From: Elioraea sp.
GTDB lineage: Bacteria; Pseudomonadota; Alphaproteobacteria; Acetobacterales; Acetobacteraceae
Length of the DNA: 64,000 bases
Assembly (NCBI RefSeq): GCF_022842375.1
Contig: NZ_JALHPR010000014.1
Span: forward strand, 54,870-118,869
Direction of reading: 5' to 3'
The translations under genes were made by a program, and so were the position numbers. The first letter of the stretch is position 1; each line of letters opens with the position of its first letter. Positions 29,384 to 39,498 of this stretch are shown here, piece after piece. The notes under the pieces are model-generated. The model did no database searches. It was not told the DNA's origin and saw nothing but the letters and a program-made list of their open reading frames with translations.

Positions 29384-30456
29384 GCGGCCTTCTCCCCGAT
29401 GAGCGCGAGCAGCCGTTCCGCTGCCTTCGCCCAGGTGAACTCTGCTGCCCGCGCAAGGCCCTGCTCGCGCATCGTGGCGGCAAGGCCGGGCTCGTCGAGC
29501 AGGCGTGCGAGCGCTGTCGGAAGGCTCGCCGGATCGGCCGGGTCGAACCACAATGCCGCATCGCCGCACACCTCCGGCACAGCACCGGCGCGCGAGGCGA
29601 TGACGGGGCAGCCCGACGCCATCGCCTCGACCGGCGGCAGGCCGAAGCCTTCGTAGCGCGAGGGGAACACAAGGCAGAATGCGTTCTCGTAGAGCGCGCG
29701 GAGTGCCGCGTCCGACACGCGCCCGAGTGCCACCGCCCCCTTGCCGCCGGCCTGGCCTGCCGGGCGGAACACGGCAGGATCGGCAGCGCCCGCGGCAGCG
29801 ATGACGAGCCCGCGCGCGGCCAGCGCCTCCGCAGCGGCAGCGAGGGCACCGAGGTTCTTGTGCGCCGCCCGCGTGCCGACGGCGAGAGCGAAGCGGCCAG
29901 GGACGAGCCGGTTCCGTTGCAGAGCCGACATGTCTGGCGTCTCGCGCAGGATGTGCTCGCCACCTTCGGCCATCACGCCGATCCGCGCCTCTTGGATGCC
30001 GAGATTGGCAGCGATCCGGCCGCGCGAGAATTTCGATACCGTGACGATCTGCGCACCCCGCAATGCGAGGATGCGGTGCAACGCGCGATACCAGGTGCGG
30101 AAGGTGAAGGAGTAGCTCTCCGGCGTGTCGAAGGCCCCGGCATCGTGGATCACCACGGCCTGGTTGCGGCCCGCGATGATCGGCCCGGTGTTGCCGAGGT
30201 TCACGATGAACCCAGCCTGCGCCGCACGGGGAAGGTCGATCTGCTCCCACGCCTGCCCGCCGCGGGAGCCGACGGTCTCGACCCGGATGTGCGACAGCCA
30301 GGTGGCCTCGGCCCCGGGAGGCGCAAGCAGGCGGATCGGCGGTGCGGCACCTTCGCCCACCAGGTCATCGAGCGCGCGTGTCGTCTCGATCGCGAAACGC
30401 TGCACGCCGGTCAGCCCCTGCGTCAGGAACCGGCCGTTGAGCACGAGTGGCCTCAT
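29380..30456 (-). CDS. Glycosyltransferase family 4 protein
   Basis: A 358-aa GT-B transferase. The start VLNGRFLTQGLTGVQRFAIE is typical of a mannosyltransferase-like GT4 subgroup. VIHDAGAFDTPESYSFTFR and ALAVGTRAAHKNL follow, and the donor site is FPSRYEGFGLPPVEAMASG. Unlike its neighbour it lacks the long basic patch in the centre. The ATG at 30456 overlaps the flippase stop by 4 bp. It probably acts on the lipid-linked oligosaccharide that the adjacent flippase exports. Confidence 0.9.
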   Translation of the reverse strand: MRPLVLNGRFLTQGLTGVQRFAIETTRALDDLVGEGAAPPIRLLAPPGAEATWLSHIRVETVGSRGGQAWEQIDLPRAAQAGFIVNLGNTGPIIAGRNQAVVIHDAGAFDTPESYSFTFRTWYRALHRILALRGAQIVTVSKFSRGRIAANLGIQEARIGVMAEGGEHILRETPDMSALQRNRLVPGRFALAVGTRAAHKNLGALAAAAEALAARGLVIAAAGAADPAVFRPAGQAGGKGAVALGRVSDAALRALYENAFCLVFPSRYEGFGLPPVEAMASGCPVIASRAGAVPEVCGDAALWFDPADPASLPTALARLLDEPGLAATMREQGLARAAEFTWAKAAERLLALIGEKAA

Positions 30457-31964
30457 CGGCGCAGCACCGAGGCAGGCGAGCGCAGCGCGAGCGCCAGTGC
30501 CGCGCGATCCTCCGCCGGCAGGCCGCGCCAGCCGAGCACGGCGAAGCCCCCGGCCGTGACGGCACCGACCGCGAGCGCGGCCGTGATCGTCGGCAGCGCC
30601 GCGGCAAGCGCGAGCCCCGCACCGGAAAGGCCAAGCGGCAGCGCGAGCGCGCGCACCGCCTCTGCCGCCTCCGGATAGACGCGCGCGGCAAGCGTGAAGC
30701 GGCCGGCGCAGTCGAGTGCTGCCCGCAGCGTCCAGGCGATCGCTGCCCCCTCGATGCCAACCGTGGTCACGAGCAGGGCGGAAAGCGGCACGAACACCAC
30801 CGCCTGGGCGAGCGAGAACCGGGCGGTGAGATCGGGCCGGCCCACCGCCTCGATCAGGCTGGTCGCGGCGAAGGCAGCGCAATTGAACAGGATGCCGACG
30901 CCGAGGATGCGCAGCACATCGCCGCCCCCCTCCGCGAAGGCCGGCCCGAGCCAGAGATGCAGCAACGGCCGCGCGAAGGTGACGAGGATGATGGCGGCCG
31001 GCAGCACGATCGCGGTGATCAGCAGCGTGCCGCGTCGCAGCAGCGCCACCGTCTCGGCCTTCATGGTGCGGAAGCTCGAGGCGAGCGCTGGCAGCAAGGC
31101 CTGCGCCACTGCGACGGGGAGGATCCAGAACCGCAGCACGAGGTCGAGCGGGGTTGCGTAGAACGCTACCGCCGAGAGGGTGAGCAGCGCGCCGATGATG
31201 AACCGGTCGGCGTAGAGCAGCGCCTGCGTCAGCGCGGACGAGAACGTCATCCACCCGCCGAAGCGCAGCAGCGGCACGACAAGCGCCGGCCTGATCGCGC
31301 CGAACCTGATGCCGGGCACCAGCGGGCGCACGAGCCAGGCATAGGAGATCGTGTTGGCCAGCCGGCAGGCGACCAGCGCCAGCATGGCCGAGACCAGCGA
31401 GTTCCACGCCATCAGCGCAAGCACCGGCCCGAGATAGTAGAAGATGCTGACCGGGATGGTGACCAGGTTCGCCGCGCGGAACCGCTGGTGCGCGGCGAGA
31501 ACGCCCCAGAGGGCCGCGTTGGCGACGACCAGCGGTGCGGCAGCAACGAGCACGCGCATCGCGGCCACCGCCTCTGCCACCAGCGCATCGGGTACGTTCA
31601 GCACGTGCCGCACGAGCGGCCCGACTCCCCACCAGGCGAATGCGGCGAACACCGCGGATGATGCGATCAGCGCGGCGAGCGCGCTCGCGACCAGCGCCCC
31701 CTCACCCTCCTTCTCGCCAGCGCCGATTCGCTCCGACAGGGCACGGGTCAGTGCCGGCCCGACGCCGAGATCGAGCATGCCGAACACGCCGACCAGTGCC
31801 AGCGCCAGGGTGAACAGGCCCCACCGCTCGATCCCGAGCTGGCTGACCAGCACGGGGGTGAGCGCGAGGGCAAGGAGGAGCGGCAGCCCGCGGCCGAGCG
31901 CGTTCCACGCGACGCCCGAGACGAGCCGCCGCCCCCCTGCGCGGGAGGCGGCATCGTCAGTCAT
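30453..31964 (-). CDS. Polysaccharide flippase (Wzx/MATE-like)
   Basis: A 503-aa integral membrane protein with about 12-14 hydrophobic spans, in the MOP exporter superfamily. Features are GVAWNALGRGLPLLLALAL at the start, LDLGVGPALTRALSE after the second span, and ADRFIIGALLTLSAVAFYA in the middle. It would move lipid-linked oligosaccharide across the inner membrane. The ATG at 31964 has no clear Shine-Dalgarno sequence. A TTG at 31976 preceded by GGGAG is an alternative start, and the frame remains open to 32033. Confidence 0.87.
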   Translation of the reverse strand: MTDDAASRAGGRRLVSGVAWNALGRGLPLLLALALTPVLVSQLGIERWGLFTLALALVGVFGMLDLGVGPALTRALSERIGAGEKEGEGALVASALAALIASSAVFAAFAWWGVGPLVRHVLNVPDALVAEAVAAMRVLVAAAPLVVANAALWGVLAAHQRFRAANLVTIPVSIFYYLGPVLALMAWNSLVSAMLALVACRLANTISYAWLVRPLVPGIRFGAIRPALVVPLLRFGGWMTFSSALTQALLYADRFIIGALLTLSAVAFYATPLDLVLRFWILPVAVAQALLPALASSFRTMKAETVALLRRGTLLITAIVLPAAIILVTFARPLLHLWLGPAFAEGGGDVLRILGVGILFNCAAFAATSLIEAVGRPDLTARFSLAQAVVFVPLSALLVTTVGIEGAAIAWTLRAALDCAGRFTLAARVYPEAAEAVRALALPLGLSGAGLALAAALPTITAALAVGAVTAGGFAVLGWRGLPAEDRAALALALRSPASVLRR

Positions 31965-32004
31965 GGATGGGACCAATACTCTCCCGTGGCGGGAGATGCA
32001 GCCC

Positions 32005-32703
32005 TCAGTAGGCACCCCGGCGGAGAAGAACAACCGCGGGCGTGCGCAGCAGGATCCGCACGTCCTCGATCAGCGAGGGCTGGGTGGCGTAGGCGACGTC
32101 GAGTGCGACGCGGCGGTCATAGCTCGTCTCGTTGCGGCCACTCACCTGCCACGGGCCGGTGATGCCCGGGCGGACCGACTGGTAATGCTCGGCGGCCGCG
32201 CCGTAGTAGGTGGCAAGCTCCGCCGCCTGCACCGGGCGGGGGCCGACCATGCTCATGTCGCCCCTCAGCACGTTGATCAGCTGCGGCAGCTCGTCGAGCG
32301 AGGTGGCGCGGAGGAAACGGCCGATCCGCGTCACGCGCGGGTCGTTCTTCAGCTTCCGCGTCTCGGCCCATTCCGTGCGGGCGGCCTCGTCGGACGCGAG
32401 CAGCGCGTTCAGCCGCGCCTCGGCGTCAGGCACCATCGAGCGGAACTTGAGGCAGCCGAACAGCCGCCCGCCCAGGCCGACGCGGGCGTGGGAGAACATC
32501 GCCCGGCCACCATCGATGCGCACGATCAGCGCGAGCAGCAGCATCGGGATGGCGAGCAGGACCAGCGCCGTGCCCGCGACCGCGATATCGAGCGTACGCT
32601 TGGCAGCAGGACGCAGCACGGAGGCAGCCCGACGGCCGCCGCCGAAGACGAGAAACGAGCCGGGACGCAACGCATCGGAAGCCCGAAGACCGGACATGAC
32701 CAT
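32005..32703 (-). CDS. Polyprenyl-phosphate sugar-1-phosphate transferase (initiating glycosyltransferase)
   Basis: A 232-aa bacterial sugar transferase (Bac_transf domain) that starts glycan synthesis by placing a sugar-phosphate on undecaprenyl phosphate. One membrane helix is seen at about residues 37-60 (TLDIAVAGTALVLLAIPML). The catalytic motifs CLKFRSM, TSLDELPQLINVLRGDMS, MVGPRP and RPGITGPWQVSGRN follow. It lacks the multi-span N-terminal domain of WbaP/WcaJ, so it is the short form (PglC-like). It is first in the minus-strand polysaccharide operon, with a 250-bp divergent promoter region upstream. Confidence 0.93.
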   Translation of the reverse strand: MVMSGLRASDALRPGSFLVFGGGRRAASVLRPAAKRTLDIAVAGTALVLLAIPMLLLALIVRIDGGRAMFSHARVGLGGRLFGCLKFRSMVPDAEARLNALLASDEAARTEWAETRKLKNDPRVTRIGRFLRATSLDELPQLINVLRGDMSMVGPRPVQAAELATYYGAAAEHYQSVRPGITGPWQVSGRNETSYDRRVALDVAYATQPSLIEDVRILLRTPAVVLLRRGAY

Positions 32704-32954
32704 CCTCTATTCCCGCCTGACCCGTCGTTCCGGCTTCTGTTTGCAGGGCGCTGCACGCCGCAGACACCGCCACACCAAGACCGGTTTCGGATCACCAGCG
32801 GCGCGGTTATGACGCTGCTCATGGGCGGCATCACGACGGGCTTGGGGCGGATTTGTGGCACCGCAACAACCTGCGCGCGCATCGCTTGTCGATCGACGGG
32901 GTCGGGGGTAGAGCGTCACCCGTGCGCGCCGGGCAACAGCATGCAGGTGGATCG

Positions 32955-34577
32955 ATGAACCGGCGGAACACGAAGGAGAGCCAGGGAATCCCTGCGACGG
33001 CGGCGTATCTCGGCGCCGGCCTTATCGGCCTCCTTCAGGTGCTGTTCATCTTTCCGTTCACGTTCCTGTTTCCCGAAGCCGGCCGTGGCTGGGCGCCCTC
33101 CGGTGATGCAGCGCAGCATGCGATCGCGCAGGCGTATTTCATCCGTGATTCATGGCATTGGCCGCCGCTGCTCGCGCTGAACCTCAACACGCCGGAGGGA
33201 ACCAACATCGCGTTCGCCGATGGCATCCCGCTGCTCGCGCTGCCGCTGAAGCTCGCCGCACCGCTGCTGCCGGCAGGGTTCCATGGCATCGGCCTCTGGT
33301 ACGCGATCGCAACACTGGGCCAGGCGCTCGCCGCGGTGTTCGCGCTGAGAAGTGCGGGAGAGCGGCGGTTGCTGCCTGCGATCGGCGTGGTGCTCGCGGC
33401 ACTCGCCATGCCCGCCTTCCTGGCTCGCTATGGCCATGCGGCGCTGACGGGCCATGCCGTGATCCTGCTCGCTCTCGGCGTCTCTCTCCGCCTCGTCCGC
33501 GACGCTTCGCGCAGGCTCTGGATCGTGACCGGGGCGTTCCTGGTCGCGTCCCTTCTCGTCCACCCCTATCTCGCGGCCATGGCGAGCGCGCTGATCGCCG
33601 CCGCGCCGCTGACGCTGCTGCTGCGGGGCGATCGGCGCTGGGCCGGGGCTGCGCTCGGCGTCGTGGCGTCGGTCGCGGCCGTTGCGGTGACGATGGGGGC
33701 TTTCGGCTATCTCGGCGCCACGGGGGATGGCGGCTACGGGCAGTTCGCGCTGAACCTCCTGTCGCCGGTCTGGCCCTACCGCTCGGCCCTGTTCGGTGGC
33801 GGCATCGCGCGCGAGATCGACGCGACGGGGCATGGCGGGTGGGAAGGCTACAACTGGCTCGGCGCGGGGCTGATCGGCGGGCTCGTTCTCGCGGCGGTGC
33901 TGCGGCCCGCCGCGCTGGTCGCCCTGGTCCGCCGCCACGGCGGGCTCGCGCTCGCCCTCGCGGGGCTGACGGTTCTCGCCATCAGCCACCGGGTCGGGCT
34001 CGGCGAGCGGATCGTGCTCGACCTCGGCACCGTGCCTGGCGTCCTCGAGCAGTTCCGCGCCTCGGGGCGGTTCTTCTGGCCGGTGGCCTACGCGCTGCTG
34101 ATCGGCGCTGCCGTGCTGCTGGCACGGAGCGGGCGCGCGGGGCCGGTTCTCGTGCTGGCGTTCGGGATCGTCCAGGCGGTTGATGCCGCGCCGATCCGGC
34201 GCGACCTTGCTGACTGGGCAAACGCGCGCCCGGCCTGGACGCTCGACGCCCCCGCCCTGCGCCCGATGATGATGCAGGCGCGGGCGCTGACGCTGCTTCC
34301 CTCATGGCCGTGCATTCCGGCCGATGCGACCGCGACCTTCGTCGCCGCGCACGAGGCCCTGGCCCTCGGTGCCGAGCGCGCGCTGCCCGCGAGCACGATG
34401 CATCTCGCGCGCTGGCGCACGCCGCCGCGCTGCGATGACGCGGCACGCGCCGCCGCCCCGCTCGCGCCGGGCGAACTCCGGCTGATCCTGCCCGCGTCCG
34501 TGCCGGCCCTGGTGCCGCTCGTGCCTGACGCAGCGATCCGCTGCGGCGCGGTTGGCGCAGCCGTCGCCTGCCGCTGA
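32955..34577 (+). CDS. Multi-spanning membrane protein, DUF6311-like (second copy)
   Basis: A 540-aa protein with many hydrophobic spans, similar in plan to the product at 22420-24210. It shares the ADxIPLxALPLK block (here FADGIPLLALPLKLAAPLLP) and RYGHAALTGHAVILLALG, and has RASGRFFWPVAYALLIGAAVLL where the other has RASTRFAWPLGYALLAG. The GT-C-like early loop SGDAAQHAIAQAYF carries acidic residues. The ATG at 32955 follows AGGTGG; the earlier in-frame ATG at 32853 has no ribosome site. The soluble C-terminal tail is Cys-containing and shorter than in the first copy. It probably acts in the same glycan pathway. Confidence 0.75.
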   Translation: MNRRNTKESQGIPATAAYLGAGLIGLLQVLFIFPFTFLFPEAGRGWAPSGDAAQHAIAQAYFIRDSWHWPPLLALNLNTPEGTNIAFADGIPLLALPLKLAAPLLPAGFHGIGLWYAIATLGQALAAVFALRSAGERRLLPAIGVVLAALAMPAFLARYGHAALTGHAVILLALGVSLRLVRDASRRLWIVTGAFLVASLLVHPYLAAMASALIAAAPLTLLLRGDRRWAGAALGVVASVAAVAVTMGAFGYLGATGDGGYGQFALNLLSPVWPYRSALFGGGIAREIDATGHGGWEGYNWLGAGLIGGLVLAAVLRPAALVALVRRHGGLALALAGLTVLAISHRVGLGERIVLDLGTVPGVLEQFRASGRFFWPVAYALLIGAAVLLARSGRAGPVLVLAFGIVQAVDAAPIRRDLADWANARPAWTLDAPALRPMMMQARALTLLPSWPCIPADATATFVAAHEALALGAERALPASTMHLARWRTPPRCDDAARAAAPLAPGELRLILPASVPALVPLVPDAAIRCGAVGAAVACR

Positions 34578-35396
34578 TCAGCCGGATGCTGGAGGCACGA
34601 CCGCCTTGACCGCCCAGGCGCGCGCGGTCAGTGCGATCGCGCCATCCGCCGAGCGCGGCAGGGTGTGGCGGAGCCTCTCCCGCAGCCTTGCCCGCGCATC
34701 GGCTTCGAGGCTCATGCAGTAGCCGGGCGCCGGGCCGGCGCCGAGGGTGAAGGGTGTCCAGAAATCGTCGAAGTCCGCGAACCCGGTCGCGACCTCGATC
34801 GGGATCGCTGCGACCGAGACGAGCCCCGCGCGATGCGCGAGCGCCACCAAATCCGGCTGCGTACAGAACGGAAAGCGCCTGTCCTCCGTCAGATCCCGCG
34901 CCGCGGGGTCGAGCGCGGTCGCTGCGTCCCAGAACTCCCTCATGAACGCGACGCCGCGGCCGGGGTAGTCCCAGACATAGAAGCCGATCCGCGCCCCCGG
35001 GCGTGCCACGCGGCGCATCTCGGCGAGTGCCTTTTCCCGGTCCGGCACGAAGTTGAGAACCAGGCCTGATACGACCGCATCGCGGCTGGCGTCGGCGGCA
35101 GGCAGGGCATCCGCCCCGCCGGGCGCGAACGTGGCACGCGGGTCGGGGAGCTTGTGCCGCGCGGTGGCCAGGAAACCATCGGACGGATCGATGGCCAGAA
35201 GGCTCCGCGGCGCGCAGGTGGCGAGGATGGCGGCGGAGAGCGCCCCGGTGCCGCAGCCGACCTCGAGCCAGTCGACGCTCGCGGGAACGTCGATCCACGC
35301 GAGGAAGCGGGTCGCGACCTCGCCGCTCCATCGCCCCATGTAGGCGTCGTAGCTCGTGCCGGCGCTCCAGGCGTCATGACGCGATGAGATCGACAT
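34578..35396 (-). CDS. Class I SAM-dependent methyltransferase
   Basis: A 272-aa methyltransferase of the Methyltransf_11 type. The SAM-binding motif I is LEVGCGTGALSAAI, followed by the acidic LLAIDPSDGFL. Motif IV is SRDAVVSGLVLNFVPD. The N-terminal DAWSAGTSYDAYMGRWSGEVA leader is common in a subfamily of unknown substrate. The ATG at 35396 has a GAGGGGCG ribosome site; a longer start at 35429 is possible. Its stop directly abuts the end of the convergent membrane-protein gene. No substrate can be assigned. Confidence 0.85.
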   Translation of the reverse strand: MSISSRHDAWSAGTSYDAYMGRWSGEVATRFLAWIDVPASVDWLEVGCGTGALSAAILATCAPRSLLAIDPSDGFLATARHKLPDPRATFAPGGADALPAADASRDAVVSGLVLNFVPDREKALAEMRRVARPGARIGFYVWDYPGRGVAFMREFWDAATALDPAARDLTEDRRFPFCTQPDLVALAHRAGLVSVAAIPIEVATGFADFDDFWTPFTLGAGPAPGYCMSLEADARARLRERLRHTLPRSADGAIALTARAWAVKAVVPPASG

Positions 35397-35536
35397 CGAT
35401 CGCCCCTCGCCAAAGCCATGCCGACTCAACGGCGGGCGTTCACTTTAGCGCAGACCGCATGCGGCCTGAAGCGGCTCGCGCCCATGGAAATCCCTCATGG
35501 GCAGCTCAGCACGTCACAGAGAGTTCACTTGGAGAA

Positions 35537-35613
<77 letters not shown>

Positions 35614-35716
35614 GCAGGTCGCCTTTCAGCGACGGAGGCGGCGTTCTAACGGAACGCCCGCCCCCCCGCAAGTGCGGACCGGAGAAGTCCGGCCTGCACC
35701 GGCGGAGGTGGATCGA

Positions 35717-36829
35717 TCAGGCAGCGATCTTATCGAGCTCCCGCGTTACCGCCTCGCCCATCACCTGGGTCGAGACGCGCGCCATGCCTGGCTGCATGAT
35801 GTCGGCGGTGCGAAGCCCGCTCGACAGAACCTTGGTGCAGGCGCGCTCGATCAGCTGCGCATCCTCCACCATGTCGAAGCTGAAGCGCAGCAGCATGGCG
35901 AAGGAGAGGATCTGCGCCATCGGGTTGGCGATGCCGCGGCCGGCGATGTCGGGCGCCGAGCCGTGGATGGGCTCATACAGCGCATGGCGGCGACCATCGG
36001 CCGACAGCCCGCCGATCGTGGCCGACGGGAGCATGCCGAGAGAGCCGGTGAGCATGCTGGCAAGATCCGACAGCAGGTCGCCGAACAGGTTCGTCGTCAC
36101 GATCACGTCGAACTGGCGCGGATTGCGCACCAGCTGCATCGCGCAATTGTCGGCGTACATGTGGCTGAGCTCGACATCGGCGAACTCGCGGGCGTGCAGT
36201 GCCGTCACGGTCTGCCGCCAGAGCAGGCCGCTCTCCATGACGTTCGCCTTCTCGACCGAGCAGAGGCGATTGTTGCGCTTGCGTGCCAGCTCGAACGCCA
36301 CGCGCGCCACACGCTCGATCTCGCCGGTGGTGTAGACCTCGGTGTTGACGCCGCGCTTGGTGCCGTCGGGCAGTGTCTCGATGCCGCGCGGCTCGCCGAA
36401 ATAGATGCCGCCCGTGCTCTCGCGCACGATCATGATGTCGAGGCCGCGCACCACGTCGGGCTTCAGCGTCGATGCATCGACCAGCGGGTCGAGCACCGTC
36501 GCGGGGCGGAGATTGGCGAACAGGCCGAGCTCGCGGCGCAGGCGCAGGATCGCGATCTCTGGCCGCTTGTCGAAGCCGAGCGTGTCCCATTTCGGGCCGC
36601 CGACCGCACCGAACAGCACCGCGTCCGCCGACCTCGCCTTCTCGATCGTCTCGTCCGTGATGGGCAGCCCCTGCGCGTCCATCGCGGCACCGCCGACGAG
36701 AGCCTCGCCGAGATCGAAGGTGACTGCGCGGCGGCGGTCCATCCAGTCGATCACGCGGCGCACCTCGCGCATCACCTCGGGGCCGATCCCGTCGCCGGGA
36801 AGAACCAGAAGCCTCTTGTTCGATGCCAT
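35717..36829 (-). CDS. leuB: 3-isopropylmalate dehydrogenase
   Basis: A 370-aa NAD-dependent decarboxylating dehydrogenase, third step of leucine synthesis. It starts [14 protein letters not shown] and carries [23 protein letters not shown], the metal-binding [17 protein letters not shown] and [12 protein letters not shown]. The ATG at 36829 gives the standard start; the frame extends upstream but that part is Arg/Gly-rich and non-homologous. It is the last gene of leuC-leuD-leuB, separated from leuD by 88 bp with no clear signal. Confidence 0.97.
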   Translation of the reverse strand: MASNKRLLVLPGDGIGPEVMREVRRVIDWMDRRRAVTFDLGEALVGGAAMDAQGLPITDETIEKARSADAVLFGAVGGPKWDTLGFDKRPEIAILRLRRELGLFANLRPATVLDPLVDASTLKPDVVRGLDIMIVRESTGGIYFGEPRGIETLPDGTKRGVNTEVYTTGEIERVARVAFELARKRNNRLCSVEKANVMESGLLWRQTVTALHAREFADVELSHMYADNCAMQLVRNPRQFDVIVTTNLFGDLLSDLASMLTGSLGMLPSATIGGLSADGRRHALYEPIHGSAPDIAGRGIANPMAQILSFAMLLRFSFDMVEDAQLIERACTKVLSSGLRTADIMQPGMARVSTQVMGEAVTRELDKIAA

Positions 36830-36917
36830 CACCCAACCTCCCCCTTGCCAACGCCCCGCCGCGCACCCCCGCGCGCAAGCGGATCGGCGCGTTCCAGTCA
36901 ATCAGAGCCGCAATCCA

Positions 36918-37523
36918 TCAAAGCCAGGGCTGCTCCGCCCTGCGGCGTTCCTCGAACGCATCGATCTTCGGCGCATGCGCCATCGTCTGCCCGATATCGT
37001 CGAGGCCGTTCAGCAGGCAGTGCCTGCGGAATGCATCGACCTCGAAACGGATCTCGTCGCCATTCGGCCGAACCACCACCTGGCGCTCGAGGTCGACGGT
37101 GATGCGCGCATTGGGGCCGAGCGAAGCGTCGGCGGCAAGGGCATCGCACACCGCCTGCGGCAGCCTGATCGGCAGGATGCCGTTCTTGAAGCAGTTGTTG
37201 AAGAAGATATCCGCGAAGTCAGGTGCGATCACGCAACGGATGCCGAAATCGAGCAGCGCCCAGGGCGCATGCTCGCGCGAGGAGCCGCAGCCGAAATTGG
37301 GGCCCGCGACCAGGATCTCGGCGCGCCGGTACGGCTCCTTGTTCAGCACGAAATCGGCGTTCTCCGACCCATCGGCGTTGAAGCGCAGCGTGTCGAACAG
37401 GTTCTTGCCAAGGCCCGTGCGCAGGATCGTCTTGAGGAAGCGCGCGGGGATGATCTTGTCGGTGTCGACATTCGGCAGCGGCAGTGGGGCCGCGATGCCG
37501 GTCAGCGTCGTGAAGGGCTGCAT
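36918..37523 (-). CDS. leuD: 3-isopropylmalate dehydratase small subunit
   Basis: A 201-aa swivel-domain subunit of isopropylmalate isomerase. Key sequence is [19 protein letters not shown] near the start, and [20 protein letters not shown] in the centre, the substrate-binding loop. The length is normal for the bacterial form. It follows leuC by 11 bp and together they convert 2- to 3-isopropylmalate. Confidence 0.97.
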   Translation of the reverse strand: MQPFTTLTGIAAPLPLPNVDTDKIIPARFLKTILRTGLGKNLFDTLRFNADGSENADFVLNKEPYRRAEILVAGPNFGCGSSREHAPWALLDFGIRCVIAPDFADIFFNNCFKNGILPIRLPQAVCDALAADASLGPNARITVDLERQVVVRPNGDEIRFEVDAFRRHCLLNGLDDIGQTMAHAPKIDAFEERRRAEQPWL

Positions 37524-37534
37524 CGCTCTCTCCC

Positions 37535-38950
37535 TCAGCGTGCGAGGTCGCGCACGTCGGCCAGCCGGCCGGCGATTGCCGCTGCCGCAGCCATCGCCGG
37601 GCTCATCAGGTGCGTACGCCCGCCCGGGCCCTGGCGCCCCTCGAAGTTGCGGTTCGACGTCGAGGCACAGCGCTGGCCTGGCTTCAGCTGGTCCGGGTTC
37701 ATGCCGAGGCACATCGAGCAGCCAGCCTCGCGCCACTCGAAGCCAGCCTCGAGCAGCACCTTGTCGAGCCCCTCTGCCTCCGCCGCCTCCTTCACGAGGC
37801 CGGAGCCGGGCACCACCATCGCGCGCACGCCGTCAGCCACCTTGCGGCCCTTCGCCACGGCGGCGGCAGCGCGGATGTCCTCGATCCGGCCATTGGTGCA
37901 GGAGCCGATGAACACGACATCGACCGCGAGGTCCTGCATACGCTGGCCCGGCGTGAGGCCCATGTACTCGATCATGCGCTGCTTGGCCGCGCGGCGCGCG
38001 TCGGTCGTCTCGCTCGCAGGGTCGGGCACGGTGCCGGTGATGGCCACCACGTCCTCGGGGCTCGTGCCCCAGGTGACGAGCGGCACGATCGTGGCGGCAT
38101 CGATCACCACCGTCGTGTCGTACGCCGCACCTTCATCGGAGGGCAGGCTCTTCCACCAGGCGAGGGCACGGTCCCACGCCTCACCCTGCGGCGCGTGGGG
38201 GCGGCCCTTGATGTAGGCGAAGGTGGTCTCGTCAGGCGCGATCAGCCCGGCCCGCGCGCCGCCCTCGATCGACATGTTGCAGACCGTCATCCGCCCGGCC
38301 ATGTCGAGCGCGCGGATCGCCTCGCCGGCAAACTCGATCACGTGGCCCGTGCCGCCCGCCGTGCCGATGCGCCCGATGATGGCAAGGATGATGTCCTTCG
38401 CCGTGCAGCCGAGCGGCAGCGCGCCGTCGACGCGCACCAGCATGTTCCTGGCTGGCTTCTGCAGCAGCGTCTGGGTGGCGAGCACATGCTCGACCTCCGA
38501 CGTGCCGATGCCGAAGGCCAGTGCGCCGAGCGCGCCATGCGTCGAGGTATGGCTGTCGCCGCAGACGATCGTCATGCCCGGCTGGGAGATGCCCTGCTCT
38601 GGCCCGACGATGTGCACGATGCCCTGGCGCGCATCGCGCAGCGGGAAGTACGGAACGCCGAAATCGGCGACGTTCTTCTCGAGCGTCTCGACCTGGATGC
38701 GGCTCTCGGGCTCGGCGATGCCGGCGCTGCGATCCGACGTCGGCACGTTGTGGTCGGCCACAGCGAAGGTCGCATCGGGACGGCGCACCGGCCGGCCCGC
38801 GATGCGCAGCCCCTCGAACGCCTGAGGCGACGTCACCTCATGCACGAGGTGACGGTCGATGTAGAGAAGGCATGTGCCGTCCGGCAGCCGTTCCACAACA
38901 TGGCTGTCCCAGATCTTGTCGAACAGCGTGCGCGGGCGCCCTGCGGCCAT
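37535..38950 (-). CDS. leuC: 3-isopropylmalate dehydratase large subunit
   Basis: A 471-aa aconitase-superfamily subunit that binds a 4Fe-4S cluster. It shows [14 protein letters not shown] at the N-terminus, [20 protein letters not shown], and the cluster-ligand segments GSCTNGR and [11 protein letters not shown]. The ATG at 38950 is the standard start; a longer frame runs to 38995. It lies 56 bp after rplS, with a small hairpin between. The rplS-leuCDB order is common in alphaproteobacteria. Confidence 0.97.
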   Translation of the reverse strand: MAAGRPRTLFDKIWDSHVVERLPDGTCLLYIDRHLVHEVTSPQAFEGLRIAGRPVRRPDATFAVADHNVPTSDRSAGIAEPESRIQVETLEKNVADFGVPYFPLRDARQGIVHIVGPEQGISQPGMTIVCGDSHTSTHGALGALAFGIGTSEVEHVLATQTLLQKPARNMLVRVDGALPLGCTAKDIILAIIGRIGTAGGTGHVIEFAGEAIRALDMAGRMTVCNMSIEGGARAGLIAPDETTFAYIKGRPHAPQGEAWDRALAWWKSLPSDEGAAYDTTVVIDAATIVPLVTWGTSPEDVVAITGTVPDPASETTDARRAAKQRMIEYMGLTPGQRMQDLAVDVVFIGSCTNGRIEDIRAAAAVAKGRKVADGVRAMVVPGSGLVKEAAEAEGLDKVLLEAGFEWREAGCSMCLGMNPDQLKPGQRCASTSNRNFEGRQGPGGRTHLMSPAMAAAAAIAGRLADVRDLAR

Positions 38951-38976
38951 GTCCCTCTCTCCCCCCGTTTGCGGCA

Positions 38977-38991
38977 GCCGGCGCGGCCGGC
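38977..38991 (-). terminator. Short GC hairpin between rplS and leuC
   Basis: GCCGGC-GCG-GCCGGC forms a perfect 6-bp stem with a 3-base loop, 15 bp after the rplS stop and 26 bp before leuC. No U-tract follows, so it may be a weak terminator, a processing or pausing site, or simply GC-rich sequence. Confidence 0.3.
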
Positions 38992-39006
38992 CCAAACCTT
39001 ACTCGC

Positions 39007-39426
39007 TCAGTCCTGCTTTGCTTCCACCGCCTCGTCCGCCGGTACGGCGGCGGCAGCGGTGTTCGTCAGCCCCATCTTCTCGGCGATGCGTGCTGCCTTG
39101 CCGGTGCGGCCGCGGAGATAATAGAGCTTCGCGCGCCGCACATCGCCACGGCGCATCACCTTGATCTCGGCCACGTTCGGCGAATAGAGCGGGAACACAC
39201 GCTCCACCCCCTCGCCATAGCTGATCTTGCGAACGGTGAAGTTGGAGTTGATGCCCGCGTTCTTGCGCGCGATGCACACCCCCTCGAAGGCCTGCTGGCG
39301 GGTGCGCTCACCCTCGACCACCTTGACCATGACGCGCAGCGTATCGCCGGGCGCGAAGGCGGGCACCGCCCGCTCGGCGGTGAGTTTCGCGACCTGCTCG
39401 GCCTCGATCTGCTGGATGATGTTCAT
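39007..39426 (-). CDS. rplS: 50S ribosomal protein L19
   Basis: A 139-aa ribosomal protein at the 30S-50S interface. It has [42 protein letters not shown] and [20 protein letters not shown], then [13 protein letters not shown]. About 20 residues after the core ([20 protein letters not shown]) form an Ala/acidic tail. The ATG at 39426 has AAGGAGAA in front. It is the downstream member of the rpsP-rimM-trmD-rplS set. Confidence 0.97.
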   Translation of the reverse strand: MNIIQQIEAEQVAKLTAERAVPAFAPGDTLRVMVKVVEGERTRQQAFEGVCIARKNAGINSNFTVRKISYGEGVERVFPLYSPNVAEIKVMRRGDVRRAKLYYLRGRTGKAARIAEKMGLTNTAAAAVPADEAVEAKQD

Positions 39427-39498
39427 CGTCGTTCTCCTTGTCACCTCATGGCCGCGGCGTGAAGCCCCCCGCGGCGCGTTCCTCTTATGTCGCGTTGG

